A stretch of 64,000 nucleotides of DNA. It comes from a virus. The DNA lies in IMG/VR virus record IMGVR_UViG_3300030107_001603, positions 1 through 64,000 of that record. The stretch is one strand, 5' to 3'. Made by a program: the position numbers and the translations under genes. A model generated the notes under the pieces. It did not search any database. It saw only the letters and a list, made by a program, of their open reading frames with translations, and had not been told where the DNA came from. Below, one piece after another: positions 44,841-53,236 of the stretch; position 1 is the stretch's first letter; every line of letters starts with the position of its first letter.

Positions 44841-46540
44841 GGCATTGGCTCGTTTTCAGCTGCTACTACAACTTCAGGTACAAAACTTCCAGATCGTGGC
44901 TCCCAAGTAAAATGAGCTTCAGCTCCATTTTCACCAAGGTTTTGGAATTTAACTTTAAGCACCTTAACTTTAGTTGTTTTCGCTTCGTAATCTCTATGAA
45001 CTAAAAGTCCATGGTAACTAGCGTCATACCATTCACCACCACCTTTAATATTATACATAGTAGGTTCTTCAATCTTTCCATCTTGACCTTTGTACATTTT
45101 AGTAGGATGAGCTACTATAAAAGTTAGTACGTCATATTTCTTACAAAAAGCTTCAATCTTAGCTAAGTAATCCATAGTATAGCGATTCACATCGTCTGAA
45201 GCCGCGTTAACATCTCTTACCTTGTTGAATGGGTCTATTACTAGACATTTGATACCTTTACGTTTTACAAGTTCAGCTCCTTTACGTAAAACAGATTCTA
45301 AATTGTATTTATCCATATCAATAAAGAAATAATTATCATTTACGTGGTCCGCAACTTGATTCCATTTATTAGAACCAATATCCCCTGGTGAAGGCATATC
45401 CATCCATGTTTTCCTCATTAGTTTATGAGCGTGTAAATACGTAGGTTGATTTTCAGGACTGGCAAAAGCAGTCTTCCAACCGTAGTTATTATTATAACCA
45501 ACTACCATTTGATCAACAAAGTCAGATTTACCACTACTAGGTATACCAGTAACAGTAATGAACTGACCAGTATAAGTACTGAATATATTGTCAAAATTTT
45601 GTAGCCCGATTTGATACCCAGGCTTAAAACCATTTTGTACAAAGTCTTTAAGTTCATCTTCTATATCTTTTAATGTTGATACATTTTCTAGCGGTACGGG
45701 TTTAGCTTTGTTTATAATGTCACGTAAAGCTTTAGCACCATGTTCAAGCAAATATTCGTTAGCATCTTTGTTACCATTGAAATCTATAAGATAACATACT
45801 TCTGCTCCAAGACGTCTAACGAGTTCACGTTGTAACATTTGACCAGGTTCGTCTGCATCAACCGCTAATATTATTTTGGTTTTATCATCAAAATAATCAA
45901 TACAATTATCTAAATAATCTAAATTATTTCTATTTAACGTAGCTCCATTTGGAACTGAAACAGCATTTTTAATACCAGCCTCATGTAACGCTAGTACATC
46001 CATTTCACCCTCAACAATAACGCAGGTATCATAACCCACAATACTATTGATATTATAAAATACTTTTTCAGCACCTTTATAAAGCTTAAAGTTCTTTCTA
46101 CCGTCACGATACTTAACATTGATAAGCTGATCACCCATAAAGTAGTTAAACTGTATAGTGTTTTCTTGCTTACCAGTTTGAGGCATCCATTCAGAACCTT
46201 CAGAAACTTGAAGGTCTTTTAATGTTGTCTTTGAAATACCTCTTGTACCGAACCAAGTTTCAACGTTAGTACTTATATCGTTAAATTGCTCTGGAGTATC
46301 TGGTCTTATATAAACCTTTTCACTAGAGCCTTTACGTTGATAAGTATGTAGTTGAAAACTTGTATCACAATTGTGACAGGTACCGAGACCACGTTCCCAA
46401 TCATATGAAGCACATTGTAGCTTCTGATTTTTAGGTTTCCTAGTATGTGAACACAGGGGACAAATCCCCTGCGTAGCACCATCTTTCAGGTCGTATTGAT
46501 TATACTTGTCAATCAAAAATCCATTGATCTCTTGTACCAT
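44831..46540 (-). CDS. Bifunctional primase-helicase (T7 gp4 / Twinkle type)
   Basis: 569 aa. An N-terminal zinc ribbon (C27, C30, C43/C55, C58) is followed by a TOPRIM domain with E177 (VIVEGEMDVL) and D228/D230 (LAVDADEPG). The C-terminal RecA-like DnaB-family helicase has Walker A GIPSSGKS at 332-339 and a Walker B strand CLVIDPFNKV. It primes and unwinds at the replication fork. Genes for SSB, annealing protein and exonuclease lie directly upstream in the same transcript. No DNA polymerase was recognised in the window. Confidence 0.92.
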   Translation of the reverse strand: MVQEINGFLIDKYNQYDLKDGATQGICPLCSHTRKPKNQKLQCASYDWERGLGTCHNCDTSFQLHTYQRKGSSEKVYIRPDTPEQFNDISTNVETWFGTRGISKTTLKDLQVSEGSEWMPQTGKQENTIQFNYFMGDQLINVKYRDGRKNFKLYKGAEKVFYNINSIVGYDTCVIVEGEMDVLALHEAGIKNAVSVPNGATLNRNNLDYLDNCIDYFDDKTKIILAVDADEPGQMLQRELVRRLGAEVCYLIDFNGNKDANEYLLEHGAKALRDIINKAKPVPLENVSTLKDIEDELKDFVQNGFKPGYQIGLQNFDNIFSTYTGQFITVTGIPSSGKSDFVDQMVVGYNNNYGWKTAFASPENQPTYLHAHKLMRKTWMDMPSPGDIGSNKWNQVADHVNDNYFFIDMDKYNLESVLRKGAELVKRKGIKCLVIDPFNKVRDVNAASDDVNRYTMDYLAKIEAFCKKYDVLTFIVAHPTKMYKGQDGKIEEPTMYNIKGGGEWYDASYHGLLVHRDYEAKTTKVKVLKVKFQNLGENGAEAHFTWEPRSGSFVPEVVVAAENEPMPWE

Positions 46541-46543
46541 ATA

Positions 46544-46852
46544 TTAGAATGGTAAATCTGGTTCAGCCGCAGCAGGAGCAGGCGCTGGAGCTGATTGGTT
46601 ATCTCTTGGAGCGGTATCTACATTAGTACCGTTAGTCCAAACTACTTTTACATTACCAAGGTAAGTCTTAGCTGCTTTAGCATCTCTTTCTTCCTTAGTT
46701 TGTTCTACAACTACAGGTCCTTGATTACCGAATTGATCTGGTTCATCATTTAATGTAATTGTAATTGGTAAGTATTTACCTTTTTTACCTACAAAGATTT
46801 TATCTTTAGGTATATTATTAAGGTTAATACTTGTTTTAATAATACTTGCCAT
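46544..46852 (-). CDS. Single-stranded DNA-binding protein candidate
   Basis: 102 aa. A single beta-rich domain (INLNNIPKDKIFVGKKGKYL, then PITITLNDEPDQFGNQGPVV) ends in an Ala/Pro linker and an acidic tip EPDLPF. This imitates the DDDIPF tail by which SSBs recruit partners. It sits 3 bases upstream of the primase-helicase. The OB fold is inferred. Confidence 0.7.
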   Translation of the reverse strand: MASIIKTSINLNNIPKDKIFVGKKGKYLPITITLNDEPDQFGNQGPVVVEQTKEERDAKAAKTYLGNVKVVWTNGTNVDTAPRDNQSAPAPAPAAAEPDLPF

Positions 46853-47020
46853 TTAATAATTATTTATTTGGTTAAACATTCTTGTTAATTGTTCTTTAGT
46901 AGCACCTCCAACTCGCCTTAAGTTATCAATCGCTTTCACGTGATTTTGATTACTATAAAAATTCTTTTCAGAAGTTTTAATTCCACTAACTGTGCATACT
47001 TTCATTTTTGGTCTTGCCAT
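46853..47020 (-). CDS. 55-residue basic small protein
   Basis: ATG 47020 to TAA 46853. MARPKMKVCTVSGIKTSEKN continues to LRRVGGATKEQLTRMFNQ, helical and basic, possibly a small DNA-binding protein. It sits between the exonuclease and SSB genes, its stop touching the SSB start. Confidence 0.6.
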   Translation of the reverse strand: MARPKMKVCTVSGIKTSEKNFYSNQNHVKAIDNLRRVGGATKEQLTRMFNQINNY

Positions 47021-47030
47021 AATAATTGGT

Positions 47031-47792
47031 TTAAAGGGTTTTGCTTATGAAGTACTGTTTAGGATCAAAGTCCCTGGTCTTATAAAACAAGTCATAAGCT
47101 TCACTTGCTTTACTCACCTTTTCTTCACCTTTTTCATAAAACTGAGGTGAACAATCAAACATTCCTATTTGATGTGTTATTTTGTCTATAACTATGAATA
47201 ACATCTCATATCCGAATAACTTACTATAGATATAAGCTTGTGAGTCATAGTTAAATTTACTGGCTGACCATTTAAACCTGTCAATATCACCAGTTGTTTT
47301 TAAGTCAATAACTAATTTTTCTTCATGATTAACAATATCTGCCTTACCTTTCCATTGATTACCAAACAACTCTGTAACCATTGGAACTTCATATTCAATA
47401 CCAGTTCTATCTCTTATTGTTTTACCGTATATCGAACCGTTTATAAGATCTCTGCATATATCGTTAGCCATAAGTTTATCTCTCATCAACTCTATTTCGT
47501 CTACTTCTTTTTGTAATAAACATAGTTCACCTCCACTCACGTCTTTATATTCTTTTGTATTTCTAGTATTAGACTTAACAACTCTAAATCTTTCGATTTT
47601 GTCTGGTTCTAATATACAAGTGTGAAAATACCCACCAACTAAAAACGCTGGTGATGGTTTACTAGGTTTAAACACGTTCAACGGGTCTTTTAATAACTTA
47701 CTTACATGTGAATTAGATAAGAATTGATTACCAAAATCACCGTAATAATCTTCATCGCTTTTAAGTCTTTGTAATATTTGTTTTTTGTCCAT
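47031..47792 (-). CDS. RecE/lambda-type PD-(D/E)XK exonuclease
   Basis: 253 aa. GGYFHTCILEPDKI near residue 53 is a conserved helix of the PDDEXK_1 family. The catalytic core is GKADIVNHEEKLVIDLKTTG (Asp...Asp-x-Lys), then FNYDSQAYIY. It probably trims 5' ends to expose single strands for the adjacent ERF annealing protein, whose gene overlaps its start. Together they form a phage recombination pair. Confidence 0.85.
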   Translation of the reverse strand: MDKKQILQRLKSDEDYYGDFGNQFLSNSHVSKLLKDPLNVFKPSKPSPAFLVGGYFHTCILEPDKIERFRVVKSNTRNTKEYKDVSGGELCLLQKEVDEIELMRDKLMANDICRDLINGSIYGKTIRDRTGIEYEVPMVTELFGNQWKGKADIVNHEEKLVIDLKTTGDIDRFKWSASKFNYDSQAYIYSKLFGYEMLFIVIDKITHQIGMFDCSPQFYEKGEEKVSKASEAYDLFYKTRDFDPKQYFISKTL

Positions 47793-48348
47793 TTAATTTA
47801 TTTAGTTCAACTAAATGTTGAGTATTAATTTTATATTTAGCTTCTATAGCTTTCATATCACCGCCTGCTACTATATATTCTTTAGCTTTTTCAAACTGTT
47901 CTTTAGTCATCATTGGTTTAGCGGCTTGTTTAATCTTGTTAACAGCATTAGACTTACCATGATTATTAGTAGAGTCAGCATCAGCTGTATCATCGATTAG
48001 AAATAAATTACCTAAAGCATATTTCTTGCCGTATGAAGAAGCTGCACCAAACTGCTGAGCGGTTTGCATACCTTTTTGATTAAGGTCTACACCGACTATA
48101 GCAGTAGCGCTTATACTGTCTTTACCATCTGATATTATTGCTGTTGATTTGATTGTTGGAACAGGGTCAGTCATGATTAGCTCTTCATTAAGAGTGACTG
48201 TAACGCCATGTTTTAAAAGGAAAGGCTTTGTGGCCTCTAGTATGTCTTCGGCTTTCCTAAAATAATACTTACCGAACGAGTTGTAACTCGATTTTTTAGC
48301 TTTTAATTCAGTTTGAATTATCGCTAGTTTTTGGTTTAATTCTTTCAT
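47761..48348 (-). CDS. ERF-family single-strand annealing recombinase
   Basis: 195 aa. Typical ERF pattern: KSSYNSFGKYYFRKAEDILE, then DPVPTIKSTAIISDGKDSIS and QQFGAASSYGKKYALGNLFL. It anneals complementary single strands in phage recombination. Its C-terminus is Lys-rich. It overlaps the partner exonuclease by 32 bases. The 71 bases upstream are noncoding and AT-rich. Confidence 0.88.
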   Translation of the reverse strand: MKELNQKLAIIQTELKAKKSSYNSFGKYYFRKAEDILEATKPFLLKHGVTVTLNEELIMTDPVPTIKSTAIISDGKDSISATAIVGVDLNQKGMQTAQQFGAASSYGKKYALGNLFLIDDTADADSTNNHGKSNAVNKIKQAAKPMMTKEQFEKAKEYIVAGGDMKAIEAKYKINTQHLVELNKLNGQKTNITKT

Positions 48349-48419
48349 ATTATTGGTCTTTGGTGTATATATATAATTACACGTTTTTTATTAAATTTAA
48401 TTTTATTTTTCACTCTATC

Positions 48420-49175
48420 TTACAGAAAGTCAAGCACTTGCGAGTGATCTACATTTTCTATAAGTTTATCTACAGCTTGCTTTTTTAGCTGTGAAACTCT
48501 CACGTAAGAACTACTACCTTCCATACCTAAATATTTAGCTATTTCAGTGGCTGAATGTTTATCACAGTCAAGTCCATAGCTCAATCTAATTACTTGATAT
48601 TCTTTATCAGACAAATGAGATTGACATAAACCTTTTAAATAAAGATTTAATAGATCTATATTGTAAGGCTCTGAATTATCAGGTATTTGATATACCATAT
48701 CTTCATCTGCTGGACTAGCATCAATACTTAAGAATATAGAGTTGAAAAACATTTCAACCATCTTTTTATCTTTACCAAAGTTTTTACGTATTTCATTAAT
48801 TTTATGCTCAGGTATTCTAATATTACCTCTGTTTGAATCTATCTGTCTACGTATACTTCCTTTAATACGTTTAGCAAAAAACGATTTTAATGTTTTTTCC
48901 ATATCTTCAGATTCTCTAAGCTTTTCATAATCCAATTTACGAACCGCTTGCGCTAATCCTAAACTACCTGATTGTATCATGTCCATTATTGTCATTACTC
49001 CACTGGCTTGCTGTGATGTTGAGAATTTTCTAGCTATATTCTCTACTAATGGTAGAAATCTTATAGTAAGTTCTTCTCTAGTATAATCGTCTAAAGGAAG
49101 GTTTGGCAACCTTTTTACAGCCGCAGATATATCGTTTTTATATCTTACATAATTTTGTATATTATATTTTTTCAT
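48420..49175 (-). CDS. Phage RNA polymerase sigma-70-family factor
   Basis: 251 aa. Region 2 is visible as LVENIARKFS, then MIQSGSLGLAQAVRKLDYEK and FFAKRIKGSIRRQID. The C-terminal region 4 HTH is LSDKEYQVIRLSYGLDC, then SATEIAKYLGMEGSSSYVRV. It should redirect host RNA polymerase to later phage promoters. The gene overlaps the upstream exported-protein gene by ATGA. Whether it reads the AATACGA elements or late plus-strand promoters is unknown. Confidence 0.88.
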   Translation of the reverse strand: MKKYNIQNYVRYKNDISAAVKRLPNLPLDDYTREELTIRFLPLVENIARKFSTSQQASGVMTIMDMIQSGSLGLAQAVRKLDYEKLRESEDMEKTLKSFFAKRIKGSIRRQIDSNRGNIRIPEHKINEIRKNFGKDKKMVEMFFNSIFLSIDASPADEDMVYQIPDNSEPYNIDLLNLYLKGLCQSHLSDKEYQVIRLSYGLDCDKHSATEIAKYLGMEGSSSYVRVSQLKKQAVDKLIENVDHSQVLDFL

Positions 49176-49582
49176 GATCTTTTACTAGTATTTTTAAAAG
49201 TTTTTAATTTTGGTTTTCTAATAATAATCTTTTTAATTTTTAATCCATCAAAATAAAGTACTGCATCACCACTATTATTTTTATAAGTTTTTATATCACC
49301 ATCTCTAAAATAGACTATAATCTTTCTTTCTTTAATAAAGTTTTGAGTTGTCACACATTTACAATTATCATAAAGATCTAAAACTAAAAATTCATTTGTA
49401 TCTATATTTATATCAGTATCTTCTAAGAAAACACTTTTAGTTTTGTTAATTATTTCGCTTTTATAATAATCAAATTCAAAATGTATTTTACCAGCTATTG
49501 AATGACATATAGTATCTTGTGCTTGTGAATAACTAAATCCAGCTAGTAATAATCCTGCTATTGTTAATTTTATTTTTTTCAT
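49172..49582 (-). CDS. Exported protein of unknown function
   Basis: 136 aa. Signal peptide MKKIKLTIAGLLLAGFSYSQ, then a beta-rich body with two Cys (NCKCVT) and a basic C-terminus. It overlaps the sigma factor start by ATGA and the DenV-like gene by 4 bases. An exported protein inside a replication/regulation operon is unexpected. No family was recognised. Confidence 0.55.
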   Translation of the reverse strand: MKKIKLTIAGLLLAGFSYSQAQDTICHSIAGKIHFEFDYYKSEIINKTKSVFLEDTDINIDTNEFLVLDLYDNCKCVTTQNFIKERKIIVYFRDGDIKTYKNNSGDAVLYFDGLKIKKIIIRKPKLKTFKNTSKRS

Positions 49583-49947
49583 AATTGTTTGTTTAATAAT
49601 TTTTCGTTAATTCTTTGTTTTATTATTCTTATGTCGTTTGCTTGTACTTTGTAATCTTTCATTAATTCTTTTGGCACATTGTCCCAAGCTCCAATATAAT
49701 TCTGTACGTTAAATCCTCTTTTAATACATTCTTCATACAATTTTATATATCTCTTTTTAAGATGTAATAATTTATTATAGAAAAATTTAACATGACCTGT
49801 ACCTAATTTGAATTTATCAGGTATTCCATCCATATTATATTTACCTTTAGCAATACAATTTGGTATACGTTTTATCTCCCTATGTTCAGCTATTAAATGT
49901 TGATTAGTCAACTCAGCTGGTGGTATTCCTACATTTATTCTTGTCAT
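49579..49947 (-). CDS. denV: Pyrimidine-dimer DNA glycosylase / AP lyase (T4 DenV-like)
   Basis: 122 aa, close to T4 endonuclease V. MTRINVGIPPAELTNQHLIA contains the essential N-terminal Thr2 and Arg3. AEHREI gives the catalytic Glu24 (T4 Glu23, one-residue insertion). FKLGTGHVKFFYNKLLHLKK, then CIKRGFN, matches the central helix of T4. It starts base-excision repair of UV-induced dimers, useful in sunlit water. The C-terminal aromatic tail of T4 is missing. It overlaps a 36-residue gene upstream by ATGA. Confidence 0.92.
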   Translation of the reverse strand: MTRINVGIPPAELTNQHLIAEHREIKRIPNCIAKGKYNMDGIPDKFKLGTGHVKFFYNKLLHLKKRYIKLYEECIKRGFNVQNYIGAWDNVPKELMKDYKVQANDIRIIKQRINEKLLNKQL

Positions 49948-50054
49948 TTATTAAATCTTTTTGCTCTTACTACTTTATCTTTTTTCATTTTTTTAAGTGT
50001 CCATAATATATCTGTTAATAACTTAAATAATTGTTTTTCTTGTTTTCCTGTCAT
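49944..50054 (-). CDS. 36-residue basic small protein
   Basis: ATG 50054 to TGA 49944. MTGKQEKQLFKLLTDILWTL is followed by a Lys/Arg-rich tail. It has ATGA overlaps at both ends, strong support for a translated gene too short for default calling. Function unknown. Confidence 0.65.
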   Translation of the reverse strand: MTGKQEKQLFKLLTDILWTLKKMKKDKVVRAKRFNK

Positions 50055-50671
50055 AATTGTTTATTTAATAGTTCTTTTTCTCGTTTTAATTCTTCACACA
50101 TGTTTCTGTGTATAGTTCTTGTTGAACAGTTAAGTCTTGCTGCTAATCTTTTTATTGTTATTTTCCAGCCACTATGATTTAGTGATAACATTAAATCGTA
50201 AATATCGTCTTGAGTAACTGTTTTAGTTCTACCTATTAATTGACCTACAATACGTAGTTTTTCTTCAGTACACATACCGTTATAAGGTTTGAATATAACT
50301 TTCCGTAATTTGTTTTTAGGAGGTTCTTCAAAGTCTAACATGCTAATTTCGTATACCATTTTTCTTAACAATTCAGCATGTATATTGAACGTGACGAAAC
50401 CTTGTTTTTTCTCAGCAATAAGCTCTGCAACTCTCATAAACTCTTCTTGATCTAACTGTGGATTTAAATACCATAATACTAACAAGTGCCACTTAAGAGA
50501 CTTATATGTAGTTATTTTTGCTTTACTTCTAAATAGTTCATAACATTCGTGTGTACCATTCTCATAAAACATATATACTTCATTTTCTATAGTTGGTTGA
50601 TCCGTAATTGGAAACCTTCTATATACGATGCGCCACATATCTAATCTATTTGTGTTTCTATCGTGTGACAT
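50051..50671 (-). CDS. Helix-turn-helix DNA-binding protein
   Basis: 206 aa. The N-terminus (NRLDMWRIVYRRFPITDQ) and middle (HLLVLWYLNPQLDQEEF) recall a conserved family of marine Bacteroidetes phages. The C-terminus ITIKRLAARLNCSTRTIHRN is a clear HTH. It may regulate early transcription or start replication. It overlaps the 36-residue gene (ATGA). Confidence 0.65.
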   Translation of the reverse strand: MSHDRNTNRLDMWRIVYRRFPITDQPTIENEVYMFYENGTHECYELFRSKAKITTYKSLKWHLLVLWYLNPQLDQEEFMRVAELIAEKKQGFVTFNIHAELLRKMVYEISMLDFEEPPKNKLRKVIFKPYNGMCTEEKLRIVGQLIGRTKTVTQDDIYDLMLSLNHSGWKITIKRLAARLNCSTRTIHRNMCEELKREKELLNKQL

Positions 50672-50678
50672 TAGCCTA

Positions 50679-50816
50679 TTACTCTTTATTCTTAGGGGCT
50701 GTTGTCACAGTCCCCTGTGGTTTTAAGGTAACGAAAACAATTCTTGTTTCATTATTATCATTACCATATTTAATTTCATTAAATTGTTTTATTCTTAACT
50801 TTAATCTTTCGTTCAT
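50679..50816 (-). CDS. 45-residue small protein
   Basis: ATG 50816 to TAA 50679. MNERLKLRIKQFNEIKYGND, then TRIVFVTLKPQGTVTTAPKN. The codons of the last third form a G/C-rich hairpin (GGGGACTG with CAGCCCC) that is not followed by a T-run. It lies 7 bases ahead of the HTH gene. Function unknown. Confidence 0.5.
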   Translation of the reverse strand: MNERLKLRIKQFNEIKYGNDNNETRIVFVTLKPQGTVTTAPKNKE

Positions 50817-50819
50817 ATT

Positions 50820-50984
50820 TTAAAATTTTAATAGTTTTAAGTATCTATTATACTTTTTAAATAATTTTACCTTTATAGGGCTAAGTTCGCCGTTTAAGGC
50901 ATTTTCAAAAATCTCTTGTCTTAATTTACAGACATAATATTCTACTGTGTCCATATGCCTTTTTTTTCTAAATATTTTATTCAT
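50820..50984 (-). CDS. 54-residue basic small protein
   Basis: ATG 50984 (MNKIFRKKRHMDTVEYYVCK) overlaps the ligase stop by 8 bases and is preferred over an ATG at 51041 deep inside the ligase gene. Helical and basic. Function unknown. Confidence 0.5.
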   Translation of the reverse strand: MNKIFRKKRHMDTVEYYVCKLRQEIFENALNGELSPIKVKLFKKYNRYLKLLKF

Positions 50985-51825
50985 AATCTCTAATACATTT
51001 AAATAACGGGTGTCTGTAACTATTCGCCTTTGTTCTTTCAAAATATGTGAACGTAGCTATCTTACCAACCCAGGTTTTCATTTCTTCAAAATTCTCTTGT
51101 AAATACTCAAACTTATCCATAACAGGCATACCGAACTCGTTACCATCAGCATCGATAGCCATGAATTTACCTATAGTACCTACACGCTTACCTTTACCTT
51201 CGACCCAGTCAGTTATAGTAGCCTCGGTATCGTGAAAGTCTTTGAACTTTCTAAGGTTGTGAGATCTATTACAATGATAAGTATCGTTAGTTCTAACAAT
51301 AGAACCTTCGTAACCAGCTATAAGATTTGCATCATGGCAATTTTTAGCTGATCTTTCAGAAGTTATTAATTGAGTTTCAACATCTTTAATACAATAAGTT
51401 ATTGGAACTTGATTTCTAATAAAATTGAGACGTTGATCAAACTCCATTGTCTCGTCTATTATATCATAACAATGAAATTGTGTCAATTCTGATGCTTCTT
51501 GACGATCCTGATCGGTTGGTTTTGTTTTTCTAACTAACGATATGATCTTTTCAAAGTTATCTCTTAGATCGTGATTATACAACTCGCCATCTAATACAAC
51601 ATTAGGGTATTTTGCAAAGAATGGTTTTAAGTCTTCTAATATATGTTCTATATTTAACCACTCTTTACCTGTACGTGAATATGCTTTAATTCGGTTCCTT
51701 GGTGCAGTATCATACTGTATTAAACATCTAACACCATCTAATTTTGGTTGTATAAACGTTGGTTTACTATAATCTATTGGCTTATCGCTAACAGGATATG
51801 CTAGCATTGGTTTCTTTCTCATCAT
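50977..51825 (-). CDS. ATP-dependent DNA ligase
   Basis: 282 aa. Motif I K28-L-D-G with R33 (PKLDGVRCL) gives the adenylated lysine. Motif III is VVLDGELYNH and motif IV is GYEGSIVRTNDTYH. Motif V is LRKFKDFHDTEATITDW, followed by a short OB domain. It has the size of small phage ligases such as T7's and seals nicks during replication and repair. It overlaps its upstream neighbour by ATGATG. Confidence 0.92.
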   Translation of the reverse strand: MMRKKPMLAYPVSDKPIDYSKPTFIQPKLDGVRCLIQYDTAPRNRIKAYSRTGKEWLNIEHILEDLKPFFAKYPNVVLDGELYNHDLRDNFEKIISLVRKTKPTDQDRQEASELTQFHCYDIIDETMEFDQRLNFIRNQVPITYCIKDVETQLITSERSAKNCHDANLIAGYEGSIVRTNDTYHCNRSHNLRKFKDFHDTEATITDWVEGKGKRVGTIGKFMAIDADGNEFGMPVMDKFEYLQENFEEMKTWVGKIATFTYFERTKANSYRHPLFKCIRDYE

Positions 51826-52124
51826 AATTCTTTTAATTTTTTGTTTATCTCATCTACTTTCTTTTGTAACTCAGCACACTTCTCATAGTTTTCATCTGTT
51901 TTATGATAGTCAATTTGAGTAAGAAGTTTAGCCAACTCACCTAATAACTCATCTTCAGTTAAGGGTTTGTCAGCTTTTTTCTTTTTTCTCTTTTTAGGAC
52001 TATACAGATTACTAAGGTTAATAGAAGTATTATTAGTATACCATTGTGTTTGTTCTTCTATATACTTTGTTAACAGTTTATCTACAATAAGATCTGCTAA
52101 TCTGTTTAATTCTTTATCTGTCAT
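51822..52124 (-). CDS. Coiled-coil protein with UVR-like motif
   Basis: 100 aa. A short N-terminal helix, a Lys-rich linker (KKRKKKKADK) and a C-terminal helical pair with NYEKCAELQKKVDEINKKL. This resembles the UvrB/UvrC interaction motif. The related core EYEKCAKLKRLLD occurs in the 101-residue gene at 56324. Promoter-like element B lies 12 bases before its start. Function unknown. Confidence 0.5.
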   Translation of the reverse strand: MTDKELNRLADLIVDKLLTKYIEEQTQWYTNNTSINLSNLYSPKKRKKKKADKPLTEDELLGELAKLLTQIDYHKTDENYEKCAELQKKVDEINKKLKEL

Positions 52125-52135
52125 ATTATATTTAT

Positions 52136-52169
52136 TATATTATATATCTTTATTCGTATTTAGTTTGTA
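52136..52169 (-). promoter_or_regulatory. AATACGA promoter-like element, copy B
   Basis: Minus-strand TACAAACTAAATACGA, then TATATAATATA at the usual spacing. It overlaps the last codons of the 121-residue gene and stands 12 bases before the next start. The GG before ATAAT is missing in this copy. Confidence 0.65.
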
Positions 52170-52505
52170 TCTCTCTATTAATATATATGGTGTACCTACA
52201 AATATACACTCTCCAACTTGGTCTTGAAATGGTTTTACTTCAAATATACTTATCCACGTAGCTTTACCTGATACTTGCCATATATAATATATGTACTCTA
52301 AATCACCATGTTCTGTACACAGATCCTCTAGCTCCCAATCTTTCACTTTACCATGATGCTCATATGATTCAGCTATTTCTATTCCTAATCCTTCTGGATA
52401 TCCATCACTATGAACATAAAACTGTGCGTTTATTTTCTTTGGATGTTCACTAAACGATACTCCATCTTCTCGTGTAGCGAATCTAATTTGTGCTCTTGTA
52501 CTCAT
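52140..52505 (-). CDS. Conserved phage-type hypothetical protein
   Basis: 121 aa. STRAQIRFATREDG, then NAQFYVHSDGYPEGLGIEIA, is a pattern I associate with small phage proteins of unknown function (HSDGYPEG). Mixed alpha/beta. Its last residues KLNTNKDI come from promoter-like element B. It overlaps the nucleotidase gene by 4 bases. Confidence 0.6.
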   Translation of the reverse strand: MSTRAQIRFATREDGVSFSEHPKKINAQFYVHSDGYPEGLGIEIAESYEHHGKVKDWELEDLCTEHGDLEYIYYIWQVSGKATWISIFEVKPFQDQVGECIFVGTPYILIERYKLNTNKDI

Positions 52506-52951
52506 ATTTTTATGTATTTATAGATATACTCTAACGTTGAAGGCCAATCAAGACATCTTTGGTTAGTTCCGAACCATATCCAAGTACCTTGGAAATTAGG
52601 TTGTCCTCTCCATCTGCTATCATCGATCAACACGTCACCTATTAGTAAGTCTTTTCTATGTGTTAATATTAATTTTCTTTTAAGATATGGGAAATGATTT
52701 TCAATCCATCTTCTCTTTGCCGCCCACATATTAGGTCTAGACCAAGGTGGAGTTGACGCTATAAATATATCAAAGTCTTCATTTAACTTGATAAGAGCAT
52801 CTTTCGCACCCGGAATAGCTTGTAAATTACCATAATCTACGTGAAGGTCAGGTCTGTGTATAGTACGTCCCTGTTCTTTTTCTAAGATTTTATGTTCTTT
52901 ATTGAAATCAGAGATCACTCCATCCATATCTATATACATTATTTTCTTCAT
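52502..52951 (-). CDS. 5'(3')-deoxyribonucleotidase, HAD superfamily
   Basis: 149 aa. DMDGVISDFNKEH is HAD motif I. IFIASTPPWSRP is motif II, and KRKLILTHRKDLLIGDVLID contains the motif III Lys and motif IV Asp residues. It matches small NT5C-type enzymes that dephosphorylate deoxynucleoside monophosphates, helping to balance the nucleotide pool with the reductase and pyrophosphohydrolases. Confidence 0.82.
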   Translation of the reverse strand: MKKIMYIDMDGVISDFNKEHKILEKEQGRTIHRPDLHVDYGNLQAIPGAKDALIKLNEDFDIFIASTPPWSRPNMWAAKRRWIENHFPYLKRKLILTHRKDLLIGDVLIDDSRWRGQPNFQGTWIWFGTNQRCLDWPSTLEYIYKYIKI

Positions 52952-52953
52952 AT

Positions 52954-53217
52954 CTAATCTAATAATACCATATATGCTTTCGGGTTATACTGTTTAAACC
53001 AGTCTAAACCTCTTCTAAGATCGTTTAGATGTTGAGGAGTATTAAACATACCCATTTCAACAACAATCGAAGCTCCCATAACGAAATCATACATAGATAA
53101 TTCTACATTGTTCAATTCTATACTATCTCCACCAAACCTATTTTGTACAACAGCGCCTTTATCATATACTACGCCGTTAAACCATTTAGGTATTGGTTGT
53201 TCTTTTGTTTTACTCAT
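52954..53217 (-). CDS. Conserved marine-phage hypothetical protein
   Basis: 87 aa. IPKWFNGVVYDKGAVVQNRF, then IELNNVELSMYDFVMGASIV, follows a pattern I recall from many cyanophages and other marine phages. Probably a small globular protein of unknown function. It lies directly downstream of the tRNA-like RNAs and 2 bases before the nucleotidase. Confidence 0.65.
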   Translation of the reverse strand: MSKTKEQPIPKWFNGVVYDKGAVVQNRFGGDSIELNNVELSMYDFVMGASIVVEMGMFNTPQHLNDLRRGLDWFKQYNPKAYMVLLD

Positions 53218-53236
53218 ATTTAATTTTAATTATTAG

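Noticed and set aside
44547-52505. Shared C-terminal peptide KLNTNKD in two proteins as homology
   Set aside because: Both ends are encoded by copies of the promoter-like element overlapping the stop codons, so the likeness is at DNA level.
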